Position numbers and translations under genes: made by a program. A stretch of DNA of 64,000 nt from Actinacidiphila paucisporea. Its GTDB lineage: Bacteria; Actinomycetota; Actinomycetes; Streptomycetales; Streptomycetaceae. The stretch's first letter is position 1. The number at the start of each line of letters is the position of its first letter. The notes under the pieces are model-generated. The model was not told the origin of the DNA. It saw only the letters and a program-made list of their open reading frames with translations, and searched no databases. The stretch is taken from NCBI RefSeq assembly GCF_900142575.1, contig NZ_FRBI01000010.1:185145-249144 (forward strand), written 5' to 3'. Shown here one piece after another: positions 50,414 through 60,366 of this stretch.

Positions 50414-50739
50414 GGAGGCGTCTCCTTACCTGCCTGATGCCGCGGCCCGCGGCCGCTTCGCCGTCCACCCCTCGGAGCCGGGTCCGCACCAAGGGGCAGA
50501 TGTCGGCCGGCAGCACACGCAGCGTTCTGCCGGCCCTGTTGGCGGCTATGGCAGCGCGGAGTTGCCTGCACGACGACCCACCAGTCAACGAACTACAGCC
50601 GCCGCGACAGTCCGGAACTGAGTGGATCTGTCGGATCGAGTCCACTTGGTCGAATGTATTGACACTCGATCAAACACTAGGGCTCAATACGGAACAGTCT
50701 GAACTCCTGGCGTGAAGTGAATCGACTCGAAGGAGAGTC
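50414..50739 (+). promoter_or_regulatory. Alpha-galactosidase upstream region
   Basis: No gene seen. TTGACA at 50659-50664 is a good -35 match, with TCAATA at 50684-50689 as a poor -10 at 19-bp spacing. AT content rises near 50640-50700. Sugar-regulated promoters of this type often have a LacI operator, but none was proven here. Confidence 0.4.
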
Positions 50740-52485
50740 ATGTCCAAGCGCGCACTCGTCGCGACGGTCGCCCTGGCGTCCTCGCTGTTCCTCTCCGCCC
50801 TGACGGGCTCGACGCCCGCGCAAGCCCAGGACAACGGTGCGTCGCGGACGCCACCGATGGGGTGGAGCAGCTGGAGCTCCGTCAGAACCAGCCCGACGGA
50901 GGCCAAGATCAAGGCCCAGGCTCAGGCGATGCACGACTCGGGCCTGATGTCAGCGGGTTACCAGTACATCAATCTGGACGACTACTACATCAAGAACCCC
51001 GGCACCACCGTCGATCAGTACGGTCGCTGGGTCGTCGACACCGGCAAGTTCCCGGACGGTATGAAGAACCTGGGCGACTTCATCCACGGCCTGGGTGAGA
51101 AGTTCGGCATGTACGTGACGCCGGGCATCCCGAAGGCGGCGTACGACCAGAACACCCCGATCGAGGGCACGTCCTACCACGCACGGGACATCGTCTCGAG
51201 CACGTCGACCTTCGAGTCGAACTACGGCGGGTTCGGCAATGTCATGTACTTCATCGACTACAACAAGAACCCCACCGCGGCACAGGCGTTCGTGAACTCG
51301 TGGGCGAACCTGTTCGCCTCCTACGGGGTCGACTACATCAAGATCGACGGCGTGCACACCAGCGACCAGAACGACGTCATCGCATGGTCGAAGGCGCTGA
51401 ACCAGACCGGCCGCACCATCCACCTCGGCCTGTCGAACACCCTGGACATCAACAACATCAAGACCTGGCAGCAGTACTCCAACAGCTGGCGGACGGGAGG
51501 TGACATCGAGTGCTACTGCTCGACCCTCACCACCTGGAGCAACGTCGGGCCGCGTTGGGCGAACCTGGCTCAGTGGGGGCAGTACGCCGGTCCGGGTGGC
51601 TGGAACGACCCGGACTCGATCGAGGTCGGCAACGGTGACCACAACGGTCTGACCGTGAACGAACGGCAGAGCGTGATCACTCTGTGGGCGATCACGCGGT
51701 CGGTGATGATGCTGGGGAGCGACCTGACCAACCTGGACGCCGGTGACCTCAACATGCTGAAGAACGCCGAGGTCACCAACGTCAACCAGACCGACTCCGT
51801 GGTGGCCAGCCAGATCTCGAACAACAACGATCTGCAGGTGTGGGCCACGAAGCAGAAGAACCCGGACGGCAGCTACACGGTGGCGTTGTTCAACCGTTCC
51901 GACCGGGCCGGCAACGAGACGGTGACGGCTGACTTCTCCGACCTCGGGTTCAGCGGTTCCGCCACGGTGCGCAACCTATGGGGCAAGTCGAACGAGACTC
52001 TCACCAACTCCGTCAGCCGGAGTCTGGCCCCGCACGAGTCCGCGTTGTTCAAGGTCACCCCGTCCAGCTCCTCGACTCCGGTCGGCGGCAACCTGACCAG
52101 TGGCCTCTCCGGCCGCTGCGCCGACGACCCGAACAGCACCCTGGTGAACGGCACGCAGCTGGACGTGTGGGACTGCAACGGCGGCGCCAACCAGAAGATC
52201 ACCTACAGCTCCTCGGCCAAGACGCTGAAGGTGCTGGGCAAGTGCTTCGACGCCCACGGCGGCGCTACCACCGCCGGTACGCACGTTGAGATCTACGACT
52301 GCAACGGCGGCACCAACCAGCAGTGGAACGTCAACTCCAACGGCACGATCACCGGCGTTCAGTCCGGGCTCTGCCTCGACGTCACCGGGGCCACCAACCC
52401 CAACGGCGCCGGCCTGGAGCTGTGGAACTGCAACGGCGGCGCCAACCAGACGTGGACCCTCGCGTCCGGCGTCAAGGTGGCCTGA
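50740..52485 (+). CDS. Secreted GH27 alpha-galactosidase with ricin-B lectin domain
   Basis: A 581-residue exported enzyme that releases alpha-linked galactose. Signal peptide ends near AQAQD (about residue 30). The GH27 barrel starts TPPMGWSSWSS; YQYINLDDYY, DYIKIDGVHT (nucleophile Asp) and WNDPDSIEVGN (acid/base Asp) are present. A C-terminal antiparallel sandwich follows (SYTVALFNRSDRAGNETV). Residues about 450-580 are a ricin-type beta-trefoil with repeated CNGGxNQ(Q/T)W-like motifs. ATG 50740 follows AAGGAG. The lectin domain would keep it on galactose-containing polymers. It acts outside the cell. Confidence 0.92.
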   Translation: MSKRALVATVALASSLFLSALTGSTPAQAQDNGASRTPPMGWSSWSSVRTSPTEAKIKAQAQAMHDSGLMSAGYQYINLDDYYIKNPGTTVDQYGRWVVDTGKFPDGMKNLGDFIHGLGEKFGMYVTPGIPKAAYDQNTPIEGTSYHARDIVSSTSTFESNYGGFGNVMYFIDYNKNPTAAQAFVNSWANLFASYGVDYIKIDGVHTSDQNDVIAWSKALNQTGRTIHLGLSNTLDINNIKTWQQYSNSWRTGGDIECYCSTLTTWSNVGPRWANLAQWGQYAGPGGWNDPDSIEVGNGDHNGLTVNERQSVITLWAITRSVMMLGSDLTNLDAGDLNMLKNAEVTNVNQTDSVVASQISNNNDLQVWATKQKNPDGSYTVALFNRSDRAGNETVTADFSDLGFSGSATVRNLWGKSNETLTNSVSRSLAPHESALFKVTPSSSSTPVGGNLTSGLSGRCADDPNSTLVNGTQLDVWDCNGGANQKITYSSSAKTLKVLGKCFDAHGGATTAGTHVEIYDCNGGTNQQWNVNSNGTITGVQSGLCLDVTGATNPNGAGLELWNCNGGANQTWTLASGVKVA

Positions 52486-52987
52486 CGAACCGAGTCGTGA
52501 CCATCATTCCTGATCGGACGGGCTGTACGACTGCCCGATGAGCCCAGATTGCAAGGTCAACCGAAACGAGAAACCCCATTTGCCTGATCAGGGGCCATGA
52601 GCCGGGTTCGCTGGTGGTGTCTCATGTCAGCCCGTCCAAAGGCGTCCGCGCTCCCCCTGCCGCTGGATCTTCCCGGGTCCGACGCATCGTGCGGGTTGTA
52701 GCGATTTCACAAGTGCGAGAAATCAGGCCTCCGTCCGGGCGCCCGATCAACCCGCCGGGCGCCCGGACATCGCCGCCTACCCGGAACGGACTGGCGGACC
52801 TGCGCAGGACGGGCCGTCACCGTCTTCGAGAAGAGCTGAGCACGGGCTGGGTTCGTACCGCCGCACCCTGTGCGGCCTGCTCGGACGCAGGTTGTGACGG
52901 GTGCGGCGGCACGCGTGTGAACCCCGCCCCCAGGTCGCGGCGGCCTGCAACTCCTCGACGTTCGAGTGGGACGCTACTCTGGGCGGA
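52486..52987. other. Gene-free region before the SARP gene
   Basis: About 500 bp between the alpha-galactosidase stop and the SARP start. No gene or strong terminator recognised. Short inverted repeats are present but not convincing. Confidence 0.4.
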
Positions 52988-55900
52988 GTGTCGGGGAATC
53001 GTGTTGCGGTGGAGTTCCGGGTGCTGGGCCCGGTCGAGGTGACGGTGGCGTCGCGGCTGGTGCCCCTCACCGGCAAGCAGCGGTCGTTGCTGGCGGTGCT
53101 GCTCCTCAACGCGGACCGGGTCGTCTCGCTGGGGTCACTGGCCGACGCCATCTGGGGACGCCCCGCGCCCGCGTCTCCGGACACCCGGGTCCGGATGCTG
53201 GTGTCCGAGCTGCGCAAGGCCCTCACGGCGGCGGCAGCCGACCTGATCGTGACTCGACCGCCGGGCTACCTGATCCGCACCGAACCGGGACAGCTCGACG
53301 TCGCCACCTTCCTGGAGTTCGCGGAACTGGCCCGCCGGAGCGCCGAGTCCGGGCATGCGGACCGGTCGATCTCCCAGTGCGAGACAGCCCTGTCGCTCTG
53401 GCGTGGCGCCGCGCTCGGCGGGGTGACCGGTCCGTTCGCAGAGACCGAAGCACTTCGCCTGGAGGAACTGCGCCTGGGCGTGCTGGACACGCGGTCCGAG
53501 GGCATGCTCGCCCTGGGCCGGCACTCCGAGCTCATCGCGGACCTGGGCCGGCTGACCAGCGATCATCCGCTGCGGGAGCGCACGCACGCCCACCTGGTGG
53601 TCGCGCTGCATCACAGCGGTCGCCGGGCCGACGCCCTTGAGGTGTACCGGACGCTGCGGGAACGGCTGGTGGACGAACTCGGCCTGGAGCCCGCCCCGCA
53701 TCTCCGGCAGCTCCAGCAGCAGATCCTCACGGAGCAGGAGACGCCGCGGGGCCCGTCGCGCGCACCGGCCGCCCGTCCACCGATGCGGCAGCTGCCGTCT
53801 GACATGGCCCAGTTCGTCGGCCGGCGAGCCGAACTCGACAGGCTGGACGCGCTCAGCGCCGGGGCCACCCGGTTGCTGGTCATCGCCGGGGCGGCGGGTG
53901 CGGGCAAGACCGCGCTGGCGGTGCACTGGGCGCATCAGGCGGAACTGCGCTATCCCGATGGCCAGTTCTTCCTCGACATGCGCGGCTTCGATACCGGGTC
54001 ACAGGTGTCGGCGGCCGAGGCGCTGCCCCAACTCCTGCTGGCGCTCGGGGTAGCCGTCGAGACGATCCCGGTCTCCTTGGACGCCCAGGCCGGACTGTAC
54101 CGGTCGCTGCTGGCAGAACACCGGCTGCTGATCGTCCTCGACAACGTGTGCTCACCCGACCAGGTCCGACCCCTGCTTCCCGGGGGATCCGGCTGCCTCG
54201 TGGTGGTCACCAGCCGCGACCGGCTGGGCGGGCTGGTCGCCCTGGACGGGGCCCGCAGGCTGACGCTGGACGTGCTGTCCCCCTCGGAGGCCCACGACGT
54301 GCTCGCGCGGACCATGGGCGCGACGCGCCTCACGAGCGAGCCGGAGGCCGCCGACGACCTGGCCCGGCTGTGCGGCTATCTGCCCCTCGCGCTGCGGATC
54401 ATCGCCGCGCGGCTCGCCGACCAGCCACACCGTACGCTACGCTCCCACGCCCGGGAACTCGCCTGCGCGGGCCGGCTGGCGTTCCTGAGGATCGACGACG
54501 ACGCACGGTCCAACGTCCGCGGCGCGTTCGACCTGTCGTACCAGGCGCTGCCCACCCCGGCCCGGCGCATGTTCCGGCTGCTCGGCCTGGTGCCGGCGCC
54601 CGGTGGTCTGTCCAGCGCCGCGGCGGCCGCGCTCGCCGCCGTCCCGATCGGCGAGGCGGAGCACCTCCTGGACCGGCTCGCCAGGCTGCACCTGGTCCGG
54701 TCGTTCACCGCGGACCGGTACGCCTGCCACGACCTGCTGCTCGAGTTCGCCGCCGAACTGGCCTGCGCCGACGACCGCACGGACAGGGACTCGGCCGTCA
54801 GCCGACTGCTCACCTTCTATCTGGCCACCGTCGATCGGGCAGGAAGGCTGCTCACCTCCCCGGCCGTCCCGAGGCTTCCCCTCGGGCCCGTGGCCGAAGT
54901 CGCCGAAGCTCTGGAGATCACCGACGCCGAGCAGGCCCGCCGATGGCTCGACCTGGACTGGGAGAACCTCGTTGCCGGCGTCCGTCACGCGGCGGCGTCG
55001 GGGCCGCGGCCGATGGCATGGCACCTCGCCGACGCGCTGGACGGCAGCAGTTATCTCTTCCCCGGGATCTCCCGCCCGGAGTGGAAGGCCATCGTCGAGA
55101 CGGCGCTGAGCGCCGCGCTGGCGGAGAACGCTCCGGATGGCGAGGCCGCGATGCGCCGGCACCTCGGCGTGATCCACTGGCACATGGCGGAGTTCCCCGA
55201 GGCCATCGAGCAGTACAGCCGGGCAGCGCAGTTGTTCCGGCGGACCGGATGGCGCCAGGGCGAGCTGGCCGCACTGCGCGGCCGGGGCGCGGCTCTTGCC
55301 CAGCTGGGCAGGACGAGGGAGGCGATCGAGCTGTTCGAGAGCGCTCTGTCCCTCGCGGAGGAGATCGACGACGTCTCCGGCCGGGTCAGCAACCTCAACA
55401 ACCTCGCGGCAGCGTGGGTCGCACTCGGCGAGCCCGACCGTGCGGCGGACTACCTCGCCGCGGCCCTTCCGCTCCTCGCGGAGCCGCACAGGTTCGGACA
55501 CGAGATCTGGGTGTACGGGACCCTGGGCCTGATCAGGTACGAGCAGGGACGGCCGGACGAGGCGAGCGCGGCCATCATCAAGTCGCTGACCGGCGCCGAG
55601 GCCCTCGGGGACCAACGTCTGAAGGCCGACGCGCTCGTCACCCTGGGCGCGATCCACTGTGACGCCGGGCGATACGCGGCCGCCACCGACGCCTTCACCG
55701 AGGTCCTCAGCATCGCTCGCCAGACCCACGACCCGCTGAACGAGATCCTCGCCCTCAATGGCCTGGCCGGTGTCGACATCCACCGGAATCGCCCCGGCGA
55801 CGCCATAGAACGGCTTCGCGCGGCCCAGAGCCTGAGCGTCCGCACCAACTACCACCTCGGCCATGCCGGCACCCTGGCACTCCTGGCCGAGGCCCATCAC

Positions 55901-56032
55901 CAGCTCGGCCACCGTCACGATGCCGCTGCCCACGCCGAACTGGCACTGGGGGTCATCCGGGACTTCGGCCCCTTCAGCGGCTCGGCCGAGCAGCGTGCCG
56001 CCCGCATCCTCGCGGACCGGTCCTCCGACTGA
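52988..56032 (+). CDS. SARP-family regulator with NB-ARC and TPR (AfsR-like)
   Basis: A 1014-residue regulator. Residues 1-95 hold an OmpR-type winged helix (VEFRVLGPVEVTVASRLVPL, GKQRSLLAVLLL), followed by the bacterial activation domain to about 250 (ALEVYRTLRERLVDELGLEP). An NB-ARC ATPase has GAAGAGKTALAVHW (Walker A) and LLIVLDNV (Walker B). A C-terminal TPR region ends the protein (LNNLAAAWVALGEPDRAADY). AfsR-like SARPs turn on antibiotic clusters. GTG 52988 is the likely start; upstream in-frame starts add Cys/Arg-rich sequence. It stands alone, facing a PNPOx-like gene. Confidence 0.9.
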   Translation: MSGNRVAVEFRVLGPVEVTVASRLVPLTGKQRSLLAVLLLNADRVVSLGSLADAIWGRPAPASPDTRVRMLVSELRKALTAAAADLIVTRPPGYLIRTEPGQLDVATFLEFAELARRSAESGHADRSISQCETALSLWRGAALGGVTGPFAETEALRLEELRLGVLDTRSEGMLALGRHSELIADLGRLTSDHPLRERTHAHLVVALHHSGRRADALEVYRTLRERLVDELGLEPAPHLRQLQQQILTEQETPRGPSRAPAARPPMRQLPSDMAQFVGRRAELDRLDALSAGATRLLVIAGAAGAGKTALAVHWAHQAELRYPDGQFFLDMRGFDTGSQVSAAEALPQLLLALGVAVETIPVSLDAQAGLYRSLLAEHRLLIVLDNVCSPDQVRPLLPGGSGCLVVVTSRDRLGGLVALDGARRLTLDVLSPSEAHDVLARTMGATRLTSEPEAADDLARLCGYLPLALRIIAARLADQPHRTLRSHARELACAGRLAFLRIDDDARSNVRGAFDLSYQALPTPARRMFRLLGLVPAPGGLSSAAAAALAAVPIGEAEHLLDRLARLHLVRSFTADRYACHDLLLEFAAELACADDRTDRDSAVSRLLTFYLATVDRAGRLLTSPAVPRLPLGPVAEVAEALEITDAEQARRWLDLDWENLVAGVRHAAASGPRPMAWHLADALDGSSYLFPGISRPEWKAIVETALSAALAENAPDGEAAMRRHLGVIHWHMAEFPEAIEQYSRAAQLFRRTGWRQGELAALRGRGAALAQLGRTREAIELFESALSLAEEIDDVSGRVSNLNNLAAAWVALGEPDRAADYLAAALPLLAEPHRFGHEIWVYGTLGLIRYEQGRPDEASAAIIKSLTGAEALGDQRLKADALVTLGAIHCDAGRYAAATDAFTEVLSIARQTHDPLNEILALNGLAGVDIHRNRPGDAIERLRAAQSLSVRTNYHLGHAGTLALLAEAHHQLGHRHDAAAHAELALGVIRDFGPFSGSAEQRAARILADRSSD

Positions 56033-56058
56033 CCTGTCCTGCGGACGGCATATCGCAG

Positions 56059-56523
56059 TCAGGAGATGTCCAGCGCCGTCCCGTACAGCCGGGAGACCCG
56101 GATGCGGATCACCAGCCGCCGGTCGTCGACCATCTGCTCGAGGAAGGCCTTCTCAGCGGCGGGGTCGTCGAAGCCGGGTGTCATGGCCAGCAGTTCGCGG
56201 CCCGAGGCGTCACCGGGGACGGTGGTCACTTCCGAGAGTTCGGCCGTTCCTTCGGCGACGGCGAAGGACCACTGGTCCGGGCCGGCCACATGGAGCGCGG
56301 TGTGCGGATCGTTGCGCAGTTGGCGGACTTTCAACCGGTCGGCGGTGGTCGAGATCCGGATGACCCGCTCGCGCGGATCCCAGCCGTAGAGCACTGTCGT
56401 CAGGTGCGGGTGTCCCGTACTCCTGACCGCGGCCAGCACGCCGAACTGCTGGCCGGCGATCAGCTGCGACAGGTCCTGGTCGGACAGGACCCGCGGGCCG
56501 GGACCGGCTCCGGGCTTGGTCAT
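56059..56523 (-). CDS. Pyridoxamine 5'-phosphate oxidase-like (split-barrel) protein
   Basis: A 154-residue split beta-barrel protein of the PNPOx/F420-binding type. GQQFGVLAAVRSTGHPHLTT and VIRISTTADRLKVRQLRNDP match, with ALHVAGPDQWSFAVAEGTAE following. Such proteins bind FMN or F420 and reduce small molecules, but the cofactor is not clear here. ATG 56523 is preferred over TTG 56532 for its ribosome-binding site (AAAAGGG at nine bases). It may have belonged to the decayed flavin monooxygenase/MFS set upstream. Confidence 0.82.
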   Translation of the reverse strand: MTKPGAGPGPRVLSDQDLSQLIAGQQFGVLAAVRSTGHPHLTTVLYGWDPRERVIRISTTADRLKVRQLRNDPHTALHVAGPDQWSFAVAEGTAELSEVTTVPGDASGRELLAMTPGFDDPAAEKAFLEQMVDDRRLVIRIRVSRLYGTALDIS

Positions 56524-56613
56524 GTCAATCAACCCTTTTCCGTGGTGTGATCGGGGAAACAGGCTCCGTGAAAGCCTGCGAAAACGCGGCGGGGCGGAAC
56601 CGGTGCCAGGTGG

Positions 56614-57175
56614 TCAGGCGTGTCGCGCCGTCGCTGCCCGCTCGTGCGCGCTGCGGCTGTAGCGGACCGTGAAGACGGCGGGCAGGACGAAACCGGCGGC
56701 CTTCACCGCGATGATGAGACCGGTCGAGGAGTCGACCAGCAGCGCGAGCAGAGCGGCCTCCACCGTGAAGGATACGGCCCAGGCCGTGGTGATGATCACG
56801 TTGGTCGTGTAGAAGGCCGGGCGGCTCCATAGCTCACGCGGCACCGTTGTCCGGGCGATGCCCAGGGTGAACGGTTTGCGCATCATCAGCGACAGCCCCG
56901 AGGTCACGGCGAGCCAGGCGATCGACGACGCGGCACCGTAGGAGCCGAGCGGCGCACGGTCGACGGCGAACGCCGCGATGGCCAGTCCTCCGAAGTACAG
57001 CGTCGAACTCACCTCGATCACCAGCGTGTCCCAGGGCCGCCCGGCCCTGCGGTCGAGGGCGATGAGGCAGGCGGCGACGGCGAAGCCGGCCGCGGCGCCC
57101 CAACGGGAGTCGTCGTCGGTACTGACGACCGCGAAGGCGATCCACGGCAGGAACGTACGGATACTTCGAGGCTGC
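56614..57175 (-). pseudogene. 5'-truncated integral membrane protein
   Basis: A membrane protein of unknown family with about four hydrophobic segments (LYFGGLAIAAFAV, SSIAWLAVTSGLSLMM, VIITTAWAVSFTVEAALLAL, LIIAVKAAGFVLPAVF). The frame reads back to RTFLPWIAFAVVSTDDDSRW near 57170, clearly part of the protein. There is no start codon in that part, and the frame then runs into MFS sequence. So the 5' end was lost in the same deletion that cut the MFS gene. The only in-frame start is GTG 57021, which would give 135 residues. Confidence 0.65.
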
Positions 57176-58250
57176 TCCTCATCGCCGGTACCTGGCCGTC
57201 GGCGTGGAAGTAGACCGTGGTCACGACCGCCGCACCGATGGCATTGGCCACCTGCTGGACCGCGCCCAGGGAACCACCGGCGCTGTCGGCCTCCTGCTGG
57301 TCGATGTCACCGATCGTGACGTCGTAGACGGTGCCGAAGCAGGTGCCCATGCCAAGACCCATCAGCAGGATGGGAGGGACCAGTGCCCAGGGGGCGACGT
57401 CCGTGCCGGAGGCGTGGACCAGTGCGAGCATCCAGCCGGTCCCGGCCAGGGTGATGATCAGGCCGATGAAGATGAGGTTGCGGCCGAGCCCGCCGATGAG
57501 GTGGTGGCCGGCGATGGAGGCGATGACGATGCCCGCGGCGATCGGGGCGAGCCCGAACGCGGCCTTAGTCGGCGAGTAGCCGAGGCCGTGCTGCATGAAC
57601 AGGGACAGCACGTAGAGCAGGCCGGACACGGCGGCGAAGAAGACGATGCCGAGGAACAGACCCGAGGTGAACCCGCGGTTCCGCAGGAGGGAGGGTTTGA
57701 TCAGCGGCTCCGCCGCACTCGTCTGGCGGCGGCAGAAGAGCACGAAGAACAGCGCGCCACCGGCGAGGTACAGGACCGGCCGAGCCGACCAACCGTGGCC
57801 GGAGCCGTCGATCAACCCGTAGAGCAGCCCGATCACGCTGAGCCCCAGCAGTGCGGACCCGAGACCGTCGACCGCAGCGTCCCCGTCCCCGTCATCCCTC
57901 GGCAGCACCCGGAAAGCCCCGACGACGGCGACGCCACCGGCCACGATGTTGACCAGGAACATCGACCGCCATCCGAGGCCGAACAGGTCGGCGTCGATGA
58001 GGAAGACACGACGGCGCCCGAACCTGTCACCGAGCCTGCCGCCGGTCACCAGCAGAACTCCCAGCGCCAACGAGTATCCGGTGCCCAGCCATTGGACGAG
58101 GACCTCACCCCCGTGAAGGTCCTCGGTTATGGTCGGGGCCGCGATGTTGGTGATCGTCGCGTCCAGCAGGTCGAGTACGTCGGCGGCCAGGACGACGGCC
58201 AGGACCGCCCACTTCAGCCGCGCGTCGGGCGCGGCCTCGACGGGGCTCAT
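57170..58250 (-). pseudogene. MFS exporter (DHA2 type) with internal and 3' deletions
   Basis: From ATG 58250, overlapping the stop of the flavin monooxygenase gene (ATGA). Transmembrane regions match 14-helix drug exporters (ADVLDLLDATITNIAAPTIT, GGRLGDRFGRRRVFLI). Immediately after RRRVFLI comes DADLFGLGWRSMFLVN, normally some 90 residues later, so about three helices are missing in frame. At the 3' end the gene stops matching after QVPAMRSSL and runs out of frame into the next membrane-protein gene, losing the last helix. Not functional as a transporter. The partner monooxygenase gene is also broken. Confidence 0.82.
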
Positions 58251-59472
58251 ACGCTGCTCTCCCAGTCGATGTGGTGCTCGAACAGCCAACTCATCTTGCG
58301 CATCTCCTCGGGTCTGCTGCCGCGTTTGAGAATCGTCGGTAGGACCAGGTCGCGCACCATCCGACCGGCGAGGCCCTGCTTCTTGGCGTTGTTCATGCCG
58401 GAACCCCACGCAACGACCCGCTCGACGCGCTCGCGGCGCAGCCCCTCGTACCGGGCCAGGGCTCCGGGAACGTCGTGGTGGTCGCGCAGGCACCGACCGA
58501 GGGTGACGGCGTCCTCGGCAGCCAGGGAGAAGCCCTGGCCCGCGGCCGGCGGCCGGCGAGACCGCGTGGGCAGCGTCACCGATGATCACCATGCGGTCCC
58601 GGTACCAGGTGGGCACGAACGGCAGGTCGTACTGGTTGCCCAGCTCGAAGTCGTCGCTGGCCGCCACGATCGCGGCGGCTGGCCGCCACGATCGCGGCGC
58701 CTGGGGAGCGGTCCGGTGCCAGCAGGTCGATCAGCCTGGTGCGCAGCTGCGCGGCGCTGAGGGCGCGCAGCTCCGCGCGGGATGGCTGGGCACGGCTGGG
58801 CGGGTTGGCGAACCACCAGATCTCGCCGTCGGGGCTGACCGTGTAGCCGAAGAAGCAGTTCTTCCCCCAGATCATGACGTAGGAGCCGGGCTCGCTGTCG
58901 AGCGCGACGTCGCGAGCGAAGCCGCCGGCGTCACCGAGCCCGGTGTAGCGGGGCCCCGGGTTGGCCGGGGCGATGACGGTTCGGGTGGCGGAGTGGACAC
59001 CGTCGGCTCCGACCAGGACATCGCCCTCGGCGGTACTCCCGTCGGCGAAGCGGGCCACGACGCTGCCGTCCTCCCGGCACTCGGCGCCCACCAGCTGCCT
59101 GCCGTGCTCGATGCGGACCCCGCGGTCGAGGGCCTCCTGGTGGAGGCCGCCATAGAGGTCGGAGCGGCGGACGGTGTACGTGACGGAGCCGTCGGACAGC
59201 TCAGGGCCCATCGGCATCTCGCCGAGTTTCCTGCCGGTGCCGCTGTAGAACGTCATCCTGCCGCTGGGGAATCCGGCGGACATGACCACGTGCTGGGCGT
59301 CGACCGCGCGCAGGGCGTCCAGCCCGTTGACGGCGACGCCCAGATAGATGCCGTGCTCAAGCCCCGCGCTGTGCTCGTATGCCTCGTAAACGACCGGTTC
59401 GTGCCCGGCTTTCTGCACGGCCATCGCCGCGACCGTGCCCGCTGCTCCAGCACCGATGATCAGTACTCGCAT
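58247..59472 (-). pseudogene. FAD-dependent monooxygenase broken by two tandem duplications
   Basis: A PHBH/TetX-type flavin monooxygenase: LIIGAGAAGTVAAMAVQKAG (FAD site), LVGADGVHSATR (DG motif), IIGDAAHAVSPAA (GD motif), then LAAEDAVTLGRCLRDHHDVP. The frame breaks twice. A 22-bp tandem duplication at 58657-58700 and a 7-bp duplication (CCGGCCG) near 58550 each shift the frame. Reading across three frames rebuilds a normal protein of about 400 residues from ATG 59472 to the stop at 58247. It headed an operon with the MFS gene. Confidence 0.88.
58657..58700. repeat. 22-bp tandem duplication in the monooxygenase
   Basis: CTGGCCGCCACGATCGCGGC starts the unit at 58657 and again at 58679; the two 22-bp copies differ only in their last base. 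The extra copy causes a frameshift in the flavin monooxygenase. Confidence 0.9.
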
Positions 59473-59615
59473 CGCCCTTGCCCGTCCGGAAGAAGATCGG
59501 GATCAGCTTGGGCGACCGCACATACGAAGCGCGCATGGAAGGGATATGCCGACGTGAGCGCCGGACGGCGCCCCTGACGCCCGTGCCGTCCGCTCCGCTC
59601 CTCCCTCGTCGTTCC

Positions 59616-60120
59616 GCCGGCGAAAGCGGTCAGGAACCATCTGAGTGAGCCGGTGTTCGCCACGGTAGACCGGGCGGAGGGATCGGTCGCGACGATGGAG
59701 CACCACGTACTGAACATCCATCCCGCCGACAAGTACGCGACGGCCACCGAGATCGCGGCTCGGGATGGGCGCGTGCTGATGTTCCTGGACACCAAGCACG
59801 GTGTGGACCAGTTCACCCGCCACCTGCGGAGCAGCGGCATACAAGCGGGTGCTCCGCACAGCGGGAAGTCGCAGCCGCAGCGCACGCACACGCTGGCCCA
59901 GTTCAAGGACGGCAAGATCACGGTGCTGGTGGCCACCGACGTCGCTGCCCGTGGCATCCACATCGAGCACCTGGACCTCGTCGTCAACGTGGATCCGCCC
60001 TCCGACCCCAAGGACTACCTCCACCGTGGCGGGCGACCGCGCGTGCCGGGGAGTCCGGCAGCGTGGTCACGCTGGTCACGCCCGGCCAGCGCCGGGACGT
60101 GAACCGAATGATGTCGGACA
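59616..60120 (+). pseudogene. Fragment of a DEAD-box helicase, C-terminal domain
   Basis: The sequence LSEPVFATVDRAEG, VATMEHHVLNIHPADKYATA, GRVLMFLDTKHGVDQF, GKSQPQRTHTLAQFKDGK, VLVATDVAARGIHIEHLDLV and DYLHRGGR matches the second RecA domain of the helicase at 29024. The first domain (motifs I-III) is absent. In motif VI one base is missing near 60030, so the frame shifts from GGR and continues in another frame (VTLVTPGQRRDVNRMMS). About 250 bp after this holds no recognisable gene. Non-functional. Confidence 0.88.
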
Positions 60121-60366
60121 GGAGCGAAGCGCCCGCCGGTGCAGGACAGGGCGAAGACCGGCAACGCTGCGTTCCGGGAGCTCGGCACCCGCGCGGGTCG
60201 GCCGCCGAAGGAATCCGGGAAGGCCGCGGAGGCGCGCACGATGGCGGAGGCCCGCAAGGCCGCCCGAGTGCGCAGGGCTCACTGACGGGCGGTACGCGCC
60301 GCCGCGGTGGGAAGACACAAGGAGGCACCAACTGCCTTGCATCGAGTGGAACGTCAAGGAGTCCCG

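Noticed and set aside
57018..58667. Single 549-codon transporter frame
   Set aside because: Its first part is out-of-frame monooxygenase and its last part is out-of-frame sequence of the next gene; only the middle is MFS.
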